Shown here: positions 8,886 through 17,265 of the stretch, piece by piece
Layout: each line of letters starts with the position of its first letter
How positions within the stretch are numbered: position 1 is the stretch's first letter
Assembly: GCF_028649395.1 (NCBI RefSeq)
Contig: NZ_JAQSUW010000018.1
Span: 62,001-126,000, forward strand
From: Pseudomonas sp. Gutcm_11s
Lineage (GTDB): Bacteria > Pseudomonadota > Gammaproteobacteria > Pseudomonadales > Pseudomonadaceae
Reading direction: 5' to 3'
DNA: 64,000 nucleotides
Notes under the pieces: model-generated
Databases searched by the model: none
The model's input: the letters and a program-made list of their open reading frames with translations, nothing else
What the model was told of the DNA's origin: nothing
Made by a program: the position numbers and the translations under genes

Positions 8886-9682
8886 TGCGTAGGAAGTCCC
8901 CCCTCGAGCGCATTGCGCTATTGGGTCGAGCTGGTATCGACGTGGTGCAGTCCATGGGCCGCTCGGCGTTGTTCCTGCTCAGCTCGCTGTTCGGGCGTAG
9001 CGGCCTGCGCAATGGCGGCCAGTTGCTGATTCGTCAGCTCTATTCGGTGGGTGTGCTGTCGCTGCCAATCATCGTGGTCGCTGGCCTGTTCATTGGCATG
9101 GTGCTGGCCCTGCAGGGCTACAACATCCTCACCAGCTATGGCTCCGAGCAGGCCGTGGGGCAGATGGTTGCCCTGACTCTGTTGCGCGAGCTGGGGCCGG
9201 TGGTGACCGGTCTGCTGTTCGCCGGTCGCGCCGGTTCGGCGCTGACCGCCGAGATCGGCAACATGAAGTCCACCGAGCAGCTGTCCAGCCTGGAAATGAT
9301 CGGCGTCGACCCGCTCAAGTACATCATCGCTCCGCGCCTGTGGGCCGGCTTCATCTCCATGCCGCTGCTGGCCGCGATCTTCAGCGTGGTCGGCATCTGG
9401 GGCGGGGCTATGGTCGCCGTCGACTGGCTGGGCGTATATGAAGGCTCGTTCTGGTCGAACATGCAGAACAGCGTGCAATTTACCGAAGACGTGCTCAATG
9501 GCGTGATCAAGAGCATGGTGTTCGCCTTCGTCGTAACCTGGATCGCCGTGTTCCAGGGCTATGACTGCGAGCCGACCTCCGAGGGCATCAGCCGCGCCAC
9601 GACCAAGACCGTGGTCTACGCCTCCCTCGCCGTGCTCGGCCTCGACTTTATTCTGACCGCCCTGATGTTTGGAGATCTCTGA
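8885..9682 (+). CDS. mlaE: Phospholipid ABC transporter permease MlaE (Ttg2B)
   Basis: Permease of the Mla complex, 265 residues, with an amphipathic N-terminal segment and several hydrophobic helices. The family signature is seen in LLRELGPVVTGLLFAGR and the following EIGNMK segment. It overlaps mlaF and mlaD by one base each, so the subunits are translationally coupled. Confidence 0.97.
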   Translation: MRRKSPLERIALLGRAGIDVVQSMGRSALFLLSSLFGRSGLRNGGQLLIRQLYSVGVLSLPIIVVAGLFIGMVLALQGYNILTSYGSEQAVGQMVALTLLRELGPVVTGLLFAGRAGSALTAEIGNMKSTEQLSSLEMIGVDPLKYIIAPRLWAGFISMPLLAAIFSVVGIWGGAMVAVDWLGVYEGSFWSNMQNSVQFTEDVLNGVIKSMVFAFVVTWIAVFQGYDCEPTSEGISRATTKTVVYASLAVLGLDFILTALMFGDL

Positions 9683-10149
9683 TGCAAAGCCGCTCCCTGG
9701 AAATCGGCGTCGGCCTGTTCCTGCTGGCCGGATTGCTGGCGCTGCTGCTGCTCGCCCTGCGAGTCAGCGGCCTGTCCCCCGCTGGCTCGGGCGATACCTA
9801 CAAGCTGTATGCGAACTTCGACAATATCGCCGGTCTTACCACTAGGGCCAAGGTGACCATGGCGGGTGTGACCATCGGCAAGGTCACCGCCATCGATCTG
9901 GACCGTGATAGCTACACTGGTCGGGTCACCATGGAGCTGGAGAAGCGGGTCGACAACCTGCCGATGGACTCCACGGCGTCCATCCTGACCGCCGGCCTGC
10001 TCGGCGAGAAGTACATCGGCATCAGCGTCGGTGGCGAGGAGGACCTGCTCAAGGATGGCGGTACCATCCATGACACCCAGTCGGCACTGGTGCTGGAAGA
10101 CCTGATCGGTAAATTCCTGATGAATTCGGTGAACAAGGAAAGCAAATGA
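9682..10149 (+). CDS. mlaD: Mla MCE-domain lipid-binding protein MlaD (Ttg2C)
   Basis: A 155-residue protein with one N-terminal transmembrane helix (about 8-27) and a single periplasmic MCE domain (about 38-115). Homologues form a hexameric ring with a hydrophobic pore for phospholipid between MlaE and MlaC. The mlaC start overlaps its stop by 4 nt (ATGA). Confidence 0.96.
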   Translation: MQSRSLEIGVGLFLLAGLLALLLLALRVSGLSPAGSGDTYKLYANFDNIAGLTTRAKVTMAGVTIGKVTAIDLDRDSYTGRVTMELEKRVDNLPMDSTASILTAGLLGEKYIGISVGGEEDLLKDGGTIHDTQSALVLEDLIGKFLMNSVNKESK

Positions 10150-10796
10150 GCACCTACAACCTGTTGCGTCGTGGCCTGCTGATCCTGCTGGCCAGCCTGC
10201 CGCTGGTGGCCGTGGCCGCTCCTACCGCGCATGACGTGGTGAAGGGCACTACCGACCAGCTGCTCGGTGACCTCACCGCCAACAAGGCCGCCTACAAGCA
10301 GAACCCGCAGTCCTTCTACGACAGCCTGGAGCGCATCCTCGGCCCGGTGGTCGACAGCGAAGGCATCTCGCGCAGCATCATGACCGTGAAGTACTCGCGC
10401 AAGGCCAGCGACGAGCAGCTGAAGCGCTTCGAAGAGAACTTCAAGCGCAGCCTGATGCAGTTCTACGGCAACGCCCTGCTGGAATACGACAACCAGGGCA
10501 TTCGCGTGCTGCCGGCCAAGGCCGAGGGTGCCGACCGCGCCAGCGTCGGCATGGAGGTCAAGGACAGCAAGGGCACCGTCTATCCCGTGTCCTACACCAT
10601 GGTGCAGATTGGCGGTCAGTGGAAACTGCGCAACGTGATCATCAACGGCATCAACGTTGGCAAGCTGTTCCGCGACCAGTTCGCCGACAGCATGCAGCGC
10701 AATGGCAACGACCTGGACAAGACCATCGACGGCTGGGCCGAAGTGGTGGCCAAGGCCAAGGAAAGCGCCGAAGGCCAGCAGGCGGGTGGTCAATGA
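10146..10796 (+). CDS. mlaC: Periplasmic phospholipid shuttle MlaC (Ttg2D)
   Basis: Soluble periplasmic carrier, 216 residues, that shuttles phospholipid between the outer-membrane MlaA complex and MlaD. Residues 1-24 form a Sec signal peptide (cleavage near VAVA). The mature domain is Tol-Tol-Ttg2-like, with the YSRKAS and SYTMVQIGGQWK segments. It overlaps mlaD and mlaB by 4 nt each. Confidence 0.96.
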   Translation: MSTYNLLRRGLLILLASLPLVAVAAPTAHDVVKGTTDQLLGDLTANKAAYKQNPQSFYDSLERILGPVVDSEGISRSIMTVKYSRKASDEQLKRFEENFKRSLMQFYGNALLEYDNQGIRVLPAKAEGADRASVGMEVKDSKGTVYPVSYTMVQIGGQWKLRNVIINGINVGKLFRDQFADSMQRNGNDLDKTIDGWAEVVAKAKESAEGQQAGGQ

Positions 10797-11101
10797 GCGA
10801 CGCCGTGATTCGTCAGGGCGCGAACGGTGAGCTGCTGCTCGCCGGCGTGCTCGACTATCGCAGCGGCCCGGATCTGCGTGAGCAGGGGCGTGCGCTGATC
10901 AAGGCGAGCCCGGCGCGCGAGTTGGTGCTCGATTGCGCCGACGTAGCGAAATCCAGCAGCGTGGGGCTTTCCCTGCTGCTGGCGTTCATGCGTGATGCCA
11001 AGGCGGCGGGCAAGACTCTTGTCGTCCGCGGCCTGCCGCAGGACATGCAGGGCATCGCCCGAGTCTCCGGCCTGCACGAGCTGCTCGGCCTGCCGGCCTG
11101 A
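10793..11101 (+). CDS. mlaB: STAS-domain protein MlaB
   Basis: Cytoplasmic STAS-domain protein of 102 residues, which binds MlaF and stabilises the MlaFEDB complex. The STAS core contains SSSVGLSLLLAFMRDAK, where the first serines occupy the anti-sigma-antagonist phosphosite region. I chose the ATG at 10793, which overlaps the mlaC stop as ATGA. It is the last gene before a strong terminator. Confidence 0.93.
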   Translation: MSDAVIRQGANGELLLAGVLDYRSGPDLREQGRALIKASPARELVLDCADVAKSSSVGLSLLLAFMRDAKAAGKTLVVRGLPQDMQGIARVSGLHELLGLPA

Positions 11102-11111
11102 GCCTCGTCAC

Positions 11112-11152
11112 AGCCCTCCGTCTGCCGGGCTTCGCAGGCGGGGGGCTTTTTT
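11112..11152 (+). terminator. Intrinsic terminator of the mla operon
   Basis: A 14-bp stem (left arm 11112-11125, right arm 11134-11147, two G-T wobbles in RNA) with an 8-nt loop is followed by six T residues. It ends mlaFEDCB transcription. Confidence 0.85.
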
Positions 11153-11159
11153 GTATGAT
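11131..11159 (+). promoter_or_regulatory. Candidate promoter of ibaG-murA-hisG nested in the terminator
   Basis: TTCGCA (11131-11136), a 17-nt spacer and TATGAT (11154-11159) give 4/6 and 5/6 matches to the sigma-70 consensus. The -35 lies at the loop and right arm of the mla terminator, so terminator and promoter share DNA. Confidence 0.5.
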
Positions 11160-11217
11160 TGCCGACCCGCGAGCCTTGGCCCGCCCATGAATTCTTTTGC
11201 GCCGATCGAGGTTGAGC

Positions 11218-11457
11218 ATGCAGGCCGTAGAAGTTAAGAACCTCCTGGAGGCCAAACTGCCCAACACCCGCGTAGAGGTGGAGGGCGAAGGCTGCAACTT
11301 CCAGCTGAACCTGATCAGCGACGAGCTGGCCGCGCTCAGCCCGGTCAAGCGCCAGCAACAGATCTATGCCCACCTCAACGAGTGGATCGCCAGTGGCGCC
11401 ATCCACGCCGTGACCATGAAATTCTTCAGCCAGGCCTCCTGGGCCGAGCGTTCTTGA
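11218..11457 (+). CDS. ibaG: BolA-family protein IbaG
   Basis: A 79-residue BolA-like protein. In other bacteria IbaG/BolA proteins bind Fe-S clusters with monothiol glutaredoxins, and IbaG is linked to acid stress and envelope integrity. The BolA fold is seen in MQAVEVKNLL, the VEGEGCNFQL segment with C27, and the region ending in HAVTMKFFS. The ATG at 11218 gives the family length. It lies 13 nt before murA. Confidence 0.93.
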   Translation: MQAVEVKNLLEAKLPNTRVEVEGEGCNFQLNLISDELAALSPVKRQQQIYAHLNEWIASGAIHAVTMKFFSQASWAERS

Positions 11458-11470
11458 GCCCGAGACTCGA

Positions 11471-12736
11471 ATGGACAAACTGATCATCACCGGCGGTATC
11501 CGCCTCGACGGCGAAATCCGTATTTCCGGCGCGAAGAACTCCGCGCTGCCGATCCTTGCAGCCACCCTGCTGGCCGACACCCCGGTCACCGTGTGCAACC
11601 TGCCGCACCTGCACGACATCACCACCATGATCGAGCTGTTCGGCCGTATGGGCGTACAGCCGATCATCGACGAGAAACTCAGCGTCGAAGTGGATGCCAG
11701 CACCATCAAGACCCTGGTCGCGCCCTATGAACTGGTGAAGACCATGCGCGCCTCGATCCTGGTGCTCGGCCCGATGGTCGCGCGCTTCGGCGAAGCCGAA
11801 GTCGCACTGCCCGGCGGCTGCGCCATCGGCTCGCGTCCGGTCGACCTGCACATCCGTGGCCTCGAAGCCATGGGCGCCGAGATCACTGTCGAGGGCGGCT
11901 ACATCAAGGCCAAGGCTCCGGCCGGCGGCCTGCGTGGCGCACACTTCTTCTTCGATATCGTCAGCGTGACCGGTACCGAGAACATCATGATGGCCGCCGC
12001 GCTGGCCAAGGGTCGCACCGTGCTGGAAAACGCCGCGCGCGAGCCTGAGGTGGTCGACCTGGCCAACTTCATCAACGCCATGGGCGGCAAGGTCAGCGGT
12101 GCCGGTACCGACACCATCACCATCGAAGGCGTCGAGCGCCTGGGTGGCGGTCGTTACAGTGTGATGCCCGACCGTATCGAAACCGGCACCTACCTGGTGG
12201 CTGCCGCCGCCACCGGTGGCCGCGTCAAGCTCAAGGACACCGATCCGACCATCCTCGAGGCCGTGCTGGCCAAGCTGCAGGAGGCGGGCGCCGAGATCAC
12301 CACCGGCGCCGATTGGATCGAACTGGACATGAAGGGCAAGCGTCCGAAGGCCGTCAACGTGCGCACCGCGCCGTACCCGGCCTTCCCGACCGACATGCAG
12401 GCCCAGTTCATCTCCCTCAACGCCATCGCCGAGGGTACCGGCACCGTCATCGAGACCGTGTTCGAGAACCGCTTCATGCACGTCTATGAGATGAACCGCA
12501 TGGGCGCGCAGATCCTGGTCGAAGGCAACACCGCCATCGTCACCGGCGTGCCGGCGCTCAAGGGCGCTCCGGTCATGGCCACCGACCTGCGTGCCTCCGC
12601 CAGCCTGGTGATCGCTGCACTGGTCGCCGATGGCGAGACCCTGATCGACCGCATCTACCACATCGACCGTGGTTACGAGTGCATCGAGGAAAAACTGCAG
12701 TTGCTCGGCGCCAAGATCCGCCGCGTGCCGGGCTAG
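11471..12736 (+). CDS. murA: UDP-N-acetylglucosamine 1-carboxyvinyltransferase MurA
   Basis: First committed enzyme of peptidoglycan synthesis: transfers enolpyruvate from PEP to UDP-GlcNAc and is the target of fosfomycin. It has 421 residues, with the nucleotide-binding KNS in ISGAKNSALP and the catalytic, fosfomycin-reactive cysteine C117 in LPGGCAIGSRPVD. No substitution toward the resistant Asp form is seen. It is followed by hisG after 12 nt. Confidence 0.98.
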   Translation: MDKLIITGGIRLDGEIRISGAKNSALPILAATLLADTPVTVCNLPHLHDITTMIELFGRMGVQPIIDEKLSVEVDASTIKTLVAPYELVKTMRASILVLGPMVARFGEAEVALPGGCAIGSRPVDLHIRGLEAMGAEITVEGGYIKAKAPAGGLRGAHFFFDIVSVTGTENIMMAAALAKGRTVLENAAREPEVVDLANFINAMGGKVSGAGTDTITIEGVERLGGGRYSVMPDRIETGTYLVAAAATGGRVKLKDTDPTILEAVLAKLQEAGAEITTGADWIELDMKGKRPKAVNVRTAPYPAFPTDMQAQFISLNAIAEGTGTVIETVFENRFMHVYEMNRMGAQILVEGNTAIVTGVPALKGAPVMATDLRASASLVIAALVADGETLIDRIYHIDRGYECIEEKLQLLGAKIRRVPG

Positions 12737-12748
12737 TAAGGGCATTTC

Positions 12749-13384
12749 ATGCTGACCATCGCGCTGTCCAAGGGCCGTATTCTCGACGACACCCTGCCGC
12801 TGCTCGCCGCGGCAGGTATCGAGCCGACCGAGAATCCGGAAAAGAGCCGCAAGCTGATCATCCCGACCACTCAGGATGACGTGCAGTTGCTGATCGTGCG
12901 CGCCACCGACGTGCCGACCTACGTCGAGCACGGCGCCGCCGACCTCGGCGTGGCCGGCAAGGACGTGCTGATGGAGTACGGTGGCCAGGGCCTGTACGAG
13001 CCGCTCGACCTGCAGATCGCCAACTGCAAGCTGATGACCGCCGGCAAGGTCGGTGCGCCGGAGCCGAAAGGCCGCCTGCGCGTCGCCACCAAGTTCGTCA
13101 ACGTGGCCAAGCGGTACTACGCCGAGCAGGGCCGTCAGGTCGACGTGATCAAGCTGTACGGCTCCATGGAGTTGGCCCCGCTGGTCGGCCTGGCCGACAA
13201 GATCATCGACGTGGTCGACACCGGCAACACCCTGCGTGCCAACGGTCTGGAGCCCCAGGAGCTGATCGCCCACATCAGCTCGCGACTGATCGTCAACAAG
13301 GCCTCGATGAAGATGCAGCATGGCCGCATCCAGGCGCTGATCGAGACCCTGCGTGGCGCCGTCGAGGCGCGACACCAAAGCTGA
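12749..13384 (+). CDS. hisG: ATP phosphoribosyltransferase, short form HisG
   Basis: First enzyme of histidine biosynthesis: condenses ATP and PRPP. At 211 residues it is the short form, which lacks the C-terminal regulatory domain and, in known cases, needs the HisRS-like subunit HisZ for activity and histidine feedback. No hisZ is in this window. The PRPP site is the DVVDTGNTLRANGL segment. It shares a short gap with murA, so it is probably on the ibaG-murA transcript. Confidence 0.97.
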   Translation: MLTIALSKGRILDDTLPLLAAAGIEPTENPEKSRKLIIPTTQDDVQLLIVRATDVPTYVEHGAADLGVAGKDVLMEYGGQGLYEPLDLQIANCKLMTAGKVGAPEPKGRLRVATKFVNVAKRYYAEQGRQVDVIKLYGSMELAPLVGLADKIIDVVDTGNTLRANGLEPQELIAHISSRLIVNKASMKMQHGRIQALIETLRGAVEARHQS

Positions 13385-13392
13385 TACCTCCA

Positions 13393-13411
13393 GTGCGGCC
13401 CTGCGCCGCAC
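13393..13411 (+). other. Stem-loop between hisG and hisD
   Basis: GTGCGGC/GCCGCAC with a 5-nt loop lies 9 nt after the hisG stop. It has no T-run. It may be a partial terminator or RNA-processing hairpin in the 120-nt gap before hisD; I see no strong promoter there. Confidence 0.4.
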
Positions 13412-13507
13412 GCGCCTATCCGTGTCATAGCCAGAATTCTCAGGTGCCCGCACGGGGCGGCTGGTACTCTACGGGCGCCTGAGCAATAGCCAAACATGAG
13501 GCCCGCT

Positions 13508-14818
13508 ATGACCGCTCCTATCGCCATCCGCCGACTCAATGCTGCTGACCAGGACTTCGCACGACACCTGGATCATCTGCTGAGCTGGGAAAGCGTGTCG
13601 GACGACGCGGTCAACCAGCGTGTGCTGGATATCATCGATGCCGTGCGCAGCCGTGGCGATGCTGCCGTGGTTGAGTTCACCGAGAAGTTCGATGGCCTGC
13701 AGGTCGCCGCCATGGCTGACCTGATCCTGCCGCGCGAGCGCCTGGAGCTGGCCCTGACTCGCATCAGCACCGAGCAGCGCGCGGCTCTGGAGAAGGCCGC
13801 CGAGCGCGTGCGCATCTACCATGAGCGGCAGAAGCAGGACTCCTGGACCTACACCGAGGCCGACGGCACGGTGCTGGGGCAGAAGGTCACTCCGCTGGAT
13901 CGCGCCGGTCTGTACGTGCCGGGCGGCAAGGCGTCCTACCCGTCCTCGGTACTGATGAACGCCATCCCGGCCAAGGTCGCCGGTGTGCCGGAAGTGGTGA
14001 TGGTGGTGCCGACCCCGCGTGGCGAGATCAACGAGATCGTCCTGGCTGCTGCCTGCGTGGCGGGCGTCGATCGCGTGTTCACCATCGGTGGCGCCCAGGC
14101 CGTGGCCGCGTTGGCCTACGGTACCGAGAGCGTACCGCCGGTGGACAAGATCGTCGGCCCCGGCAACATCTATGTGGCCACCGCCAAGCGCCACGTGTTC
14201 GGCAAGGTCGGTATCGACATGATCGCCGGGCCGTCGGAAATCCTCGTGGTCTGCGATGGCCAGACCGATCCGGACTGGATCGCCATGGACCTGTTCTCCC
14301 AGGCCGAGCACGACGAGGATGCCCAGTCCATCCTGGTCAGCCCGGACGCCGCCTTCCTCGACCGCGTGGCCGAGAGCATCGCCAAGCTGCTGCCGACCCT
14401 GGAGCGCGAGACCATCGCCCGTACTTCTCTGGAAGGTCGTGGCGCGCTGATCCAGGTCGCCGACATGGCCCAGGCCATCGAGGTGGCCAACCGCATCGCG
14501 CCGGAGCACCTGGAGCTGTCGGTGGAGAACCCCGAGCAGTACCTGCCGCAGATCCGTCATGCCGGCGCCATCTTCATGGGCCGCTACACTGCGGAGGCGC
14601 TGGGCGACTACTGCGCCGGGCCGAACCACGTGCTGCCGACTTCCGGTACCGCGCGCTTCTCCTCGCCGCTGGGCGTGTACGACTTCCAGAAACGCTCGTC
14701 GATCATTCATTGCTCGGCCGAGGGTGCCTCCGAGCTGGGTAAGGTCGCTTCCGTGCTGGCCCGTGGCGAGTCGCTGACCGCGCATGCGCGCAGTGCTGAG
14801 TACCGCATCAAGAACTGA
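13508..14818 (+). CDS. hisD: Histidinol dehydrogenase HisD
   Basis: Catalyses the last two steps of histidine synthesis, oxidising L-histidinol to L-histidine with two NAD+. The signature is GPSEILVVCD, with Zn/substrate ligands around SQAEHDEDAQ and an HLEL motif (APEHLELSV). I chose the ATG at 13508 (436 residues) rather than 13496 because TGAGG lies 6 nt upstream and overlaps the earlier ATG. hisC follows after 60 nt. Confidence 0.97.
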   Translation: MTAPIAIRRLNAADQDFARHLDHLLSWESVSDDAVNQRVLDIIDAVRSRGDAAVVEFTEKFDGLQVAAMADLILPRERLELALTRISTEQRAALEKAAERVRIYHERQKQDSWTYTEADGTVLGQKVTPLDRAGLYVPGGKASYPSSVLMNAIPAKVAGVPEVVMVVPTPRGEINEIVLAAACVAGVDRVFTIGGAQAVAALAYGTESVPPVDKIVGPGNIYVATAKRHVFGKVGIDMIAGPSEILVVCDGQTDPDWIAMDLFSQAEHDEDAQSILVSPDAAFLDRVAESIAKLLPTLERETIARTSLEGRGALIQVADMAQAIEVANRIAPEHLELSVENPEQYLPQIRHAGAIFMGRYTAEALGDYCAGPNHVLPTSGTARFSSPLGVYDFQKRSSIIHCSAEGASELGKVASVLARGESLTAHARSAEYRIKN

Positions 14819-14826
14819 GTTTTCGC

Positions 14827-14845
14827 AGGCGCGCCGCGCGCGCCT
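14827..14845 (+). other. Stem-loop between hisD and hisC
   Basis: AGGCGCGC/GCGCGCCT with a 3-nt loop lies in the 60-nt gap. No T-run follows, so read-through into hisC is expected. Confidence 0.4.
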
Positions 14846-14878
14846 CATTCAAGTATCGAATCGAGGAGAGAAGGGCAG

Positions 14879-15934
14879 ATGAGCAAATTCTGGAGCCCCT
14901 TCGTCAAGGACCTGGTGCCCTACGTACCGGGCGAGCAGCCGAAACTGGCCAAGCTGGTCAAGCTGAACACCAACGAGAACCCCTATGGCCCGTCGCCCAA
15001 GGCGGTGGCCGCCATGCAGGCCGAGCTGGGCGACAGCCTGCGTCTGTACCCGGACCCGAACAGCGACCGCCTCAAGCAGGCGGTGGCCGACTACTACGGC
15101 GTGAGTACTGCCCAGGTGTTCGTCGGCAATGGCTCCGACGAGGTGCTGGCGCATGCGTTCCACGGTTTGTTCCAGAACGGCAAGCCGCTGCTGTTCCCGG
15201 ACGTGACCTACAGCTTCTACCCGGTTTACTGCGGGCTGTACGGCATTCCCTACGAGGCGCTGGCGCTGGACGAACAGTTCCAGATTCACACCGAGGACTA
15301 TGCGCGGCCGAATGGCGGGATCATCTTCCCCAACCCCAACGCGCCGACCGGTTGCCTGTTGCCGCTGGAAGCCGTCGAGCGCCTGCTGCAGGGCAGCCCG
15401 GACAGCGTGGTGGTGGTGGACGAGGCCTATATCGACTTCGGTGGCGAGTCGGCGATCAAGCTGGTCGACCGCTATCCGAACCTGCTGGTGACCCAGACCC
15501 TGTCCAAGTCGCGTTCGCTGGCAGGCCTGCGGGTCGGCATCGCGGTCGGTCATCCGGACCTGATCGAGGCGCTGGAGCGGATCAAGAACAGCTTCAACTC
15601 CTACCCGCTGGACCGTATGGCCATCGTCGGTGCGGCGGCCTCCTTCGAGGACGAGGCCTATTTCCGCGAGACCTGTCAGAAGGTCATCGACAGCCGCGAG
15701 CAGGTGGTTGCCGCGCTCGCCGGCCTGGGCTTCGAAGTACTGCCATCGGCGGCCAACTTCATCTTCGCCCGTCATCCGCAGAAGGATGCCGGCGAACTGG
15801 CCGCGGCGCTGCGCGAGCACGGCGTGATCGTGCGTCACTTCAAGCAGCAGCGGATCGCCCAGTTCCTGCGCATCACCATCGGCAATGCGCAGCAGAACCA
15901 GGCGCTGCTGGATGCCTTGGGGCAGATCCTGTAA
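14879..15934 (+). CDS. hisC: Histidinol-phosphate aminotransferase HisC
   Basis: PLP enzyme (351 residues) converting imidazole-acetol phosphate and glutamate to histidinol phosphate. The PLP-binding lysine is K210 in TLSKSRSLAGLRVG; other class-I/II aminotransferase features are NTNENPYGPS, the VVVDEAYIDF segment with its PLP-contacting Asp and Tyr, and a C-terminal Arg near FLRITIG. The Shine-Dalgarno is strong (GAGGAGAGAAGG). Histidine genes are scattered in Pseudomonas, so only hisG, hisD and hisC are here. Confidence 0.97.
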   Translation: MSKFWSPFVKDLVPYVPGEQPKLAKLVKLNTNENPYGPSPKAVAAMQAELGDSLRLYPDPNSDRLKQAVADYYGVSTAQVFVGNGSDEVLAHAFHGLFQNGKPLLFPDVTYSFYPVYCGLYGIPYEALALDEQFQIHTEDYARPNGGIIFPNPNAPTGCLLPLEAVERLLQGSPDSVVVVDEAYIDFGGESAIKLVDRYPNLLVTQTLSKSRSLAGLRVGIAVGHPDLIEALERIKNSFNSYPLDRMAIVGAAASFEDEAYFRETCQKVIDSREQVVAALAGLGFEVLPSAANFIFARHPQKDAGELAAALREHGVIVRHFKQQRIAQFLRITIGNAQQNQALLDALGQIL

Positions 15935-15948
15935 CAGCCGCTGAAACG

Positions 15949-15976
15949 AAAAAGGCGCCCCGCGGGGCGCCTTTTT
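15949..15976. terminator. Bidirectional terminator between hisC and algW
   Basis: A perfect 18-bp GC palindrome (15954-15971) flanked by five A and five T residues can terminate both convergent genes. Confidence 0.9.
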
Positions 15977-15990
15977 CATGGCCGCTTCTT

Positions 15991-17151
15991 TTAAGGCTGT
16001 TGCGGCTGCTGCACTTCGGCCGGCGGGCGCACGCCGATCTCGGCGGTCAGCTTCAGGGTTTCACCGCCGCGCAGCACCTCGATGGTGACGCTCTCGCCGG
16101 GCTGGGTGCGCGCCACCTGGTTCATCGAGCGGCGGCCGTCGATGGCGGCCTCGTCGGCGATCTTCAGGATCAGGTCGCCTGGTTGCAGGCCGGCTTTCTG
16201 CGCCGGGCCGTCGCGGTAGATGCCGGCGACCAGGATGCCCGAACGGCCCTGCAGGCCGAAGGACTCGGCCAGCTCCGGCGTCAGCGGCTGCACTTCGATA
16301 CCCAGCCAGCCGCGGATCACCTGGCCGCGCTCGATGATCGCCTTCATCACATCGCGGGCCAGCTTGACCGGGATGGCGAAGCCGATGCCCTGCGAGCCGC
16401 CGGACTTGGAGAAGATCGCGGTGTTGATGCCGATCAAGTTGCCGTGGGCATCCACCAGCGCGCCGCCGGAGTTGCCGGGGTTGATCGCCGCGTCGGTCTG
16501 GATGAAGTCCTCGTAGGTGTTCAGGCCCAGCTGGTTACGCCCGGTGGCACTGATGATGCCCATGGTCACGGTCTGGCCAACGCCGAAGGGGTTGCCGATG
16601 GCCAGGGTGACATCGCCGATCTGGATCTGGTCGGACCGGCCGAGGGTGATGGCCGGCAGGTTCTTCAGGTCGATCTTGAGGACCGCGAGGTCGGTCTCCG
16701 GGTCGCTGCCGATCAGGCGGGCCAGGGTCTCGCGGCCGTCCTTGAGCGCCACCACGATCTGGTCGGCGTCCGCCACCACATGGTTGTTGGTCAGCAGGTA
16801 GCCTTCCGGGCTCATGATCACTGCAGAACCGAGGCTCGATTCCATGCGCCGCTGCTTGGGCAGGTTGTCGCCGAAGAAACGGCGGAACACCGGGTCTTCC
16901 AGCAGTGGGTGGGTGGACGACTTGTTGACCATCTTGGTGGTGTACAGGTTGGCCACTGCAGGCGCCGCGCGGCTCACCGCGTCGGCGTAGGACACTGGCC
17001 CTTCCTGGGCGATGCCGTAGCGCGGGGCCTGCTGCAGGCGCACTTCGTTGCCGGGCAGGCCGACCCATTGCGGGTAGCGCTGGATCAGCAGCAGTGCCAG
17101 CAACAGACCGACCAGCAGGGGCCAGCCAAGGAAGCGCAGGGCCTTGAGCAT
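15991..17151 (-). CDS. algW: Periplasmic serine protease AlgW (DegS/HtrA family)
   Basis: Membrane-anchored S1C protease, 386 residues. In P. aeruginosa AlgW senses misfolded envelope proteins through its PDZ domain and makes the first cut in the anti-sigma factor MucA, releasing AlgU. Visible are an N-terminal anchor (about 8-23), a trypsin-like domain with catalytic triad H124 (TNNHVV), D154 (TDLAVLKI) and S228 (PGNSGG), and one PDZ domain (about 280-375). The tail is rich in Pro and Gln. One PDZ and an anchor favour AlgW over MucD/DegP. Confidence 0.95.
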   Translation of the reverse strand: MLKALRFLGWPLLVGLLLALLLIQRYPQWVGLPGNEVRLQQAPRYGIAQEGPVSYADAVSRAAPAVANLYTTKMVNKSSTHPLLEDPVFRRFFGDNLPKQRRMESSLGSAVIMSPEGYLLTNNHVVADADQIVVALKDGRETLARLIGSDPETDLAVLKIDLKNLPAITLGRSDQIQIGDVTLAIGNPFGVGQTVTMGIISATGRNQLGLNTYEDFIQTDAAINPGNSGGALVDAHGNLIGINTAIFSKSGGSQGIGFAIPVKLARDVMKAIIERGQVIRGWLGIEVQPLTPELAESFGLQGRSGILVAGIYRDGPAQKAGLQPGDLILKIADEAAIDGRRSMNQVARTQPGESVTIEVLRGGETLKLTAEIGVRPPAEVQQPQQP

Positions 17152-17205
17152 CGAAGTGAAATCCTGAGGGTTGCGGGGGCCGGAGGCGGCCCTTAAGGTG
17201 GCGGC

Positions 17206-17211
17206 ATTATA
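17206..17211 (-). promoter_or_regulatory. Candidate -10 element of algW
   Basis: TATAAT on the minus strand lies 55 nt upstream of the algW start, in a 114-nt divergent region shared with the Nif3-family gene. The -35 is not recognisable. Confidence 0.4.
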
Positions 17212-17265
17212 GAGGCGCCACCGCCCGGAAGGGCAGCGCTGGCATCAGTTTGACGAGGAAAAATC

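Noticed and set aside
11426..13453. 675-codon open frame on the minus strand opposite murA and hisG
   Set aside because: Spans two well-supported genes and their gap, with biased composition and no motif. Antisense shadow.
13469..14848. 459-codon open frame opposite hisD
   Set aside because: Antisense of a complete, conserved HisD; no recognisable domain.
15352..17196. 614-codon plus-strand frame across the end of hisC and through algW
   Set aside because: It runs out of frame in hisC and antisense to algW, which has an intact catalytic triad and PDZ domain.
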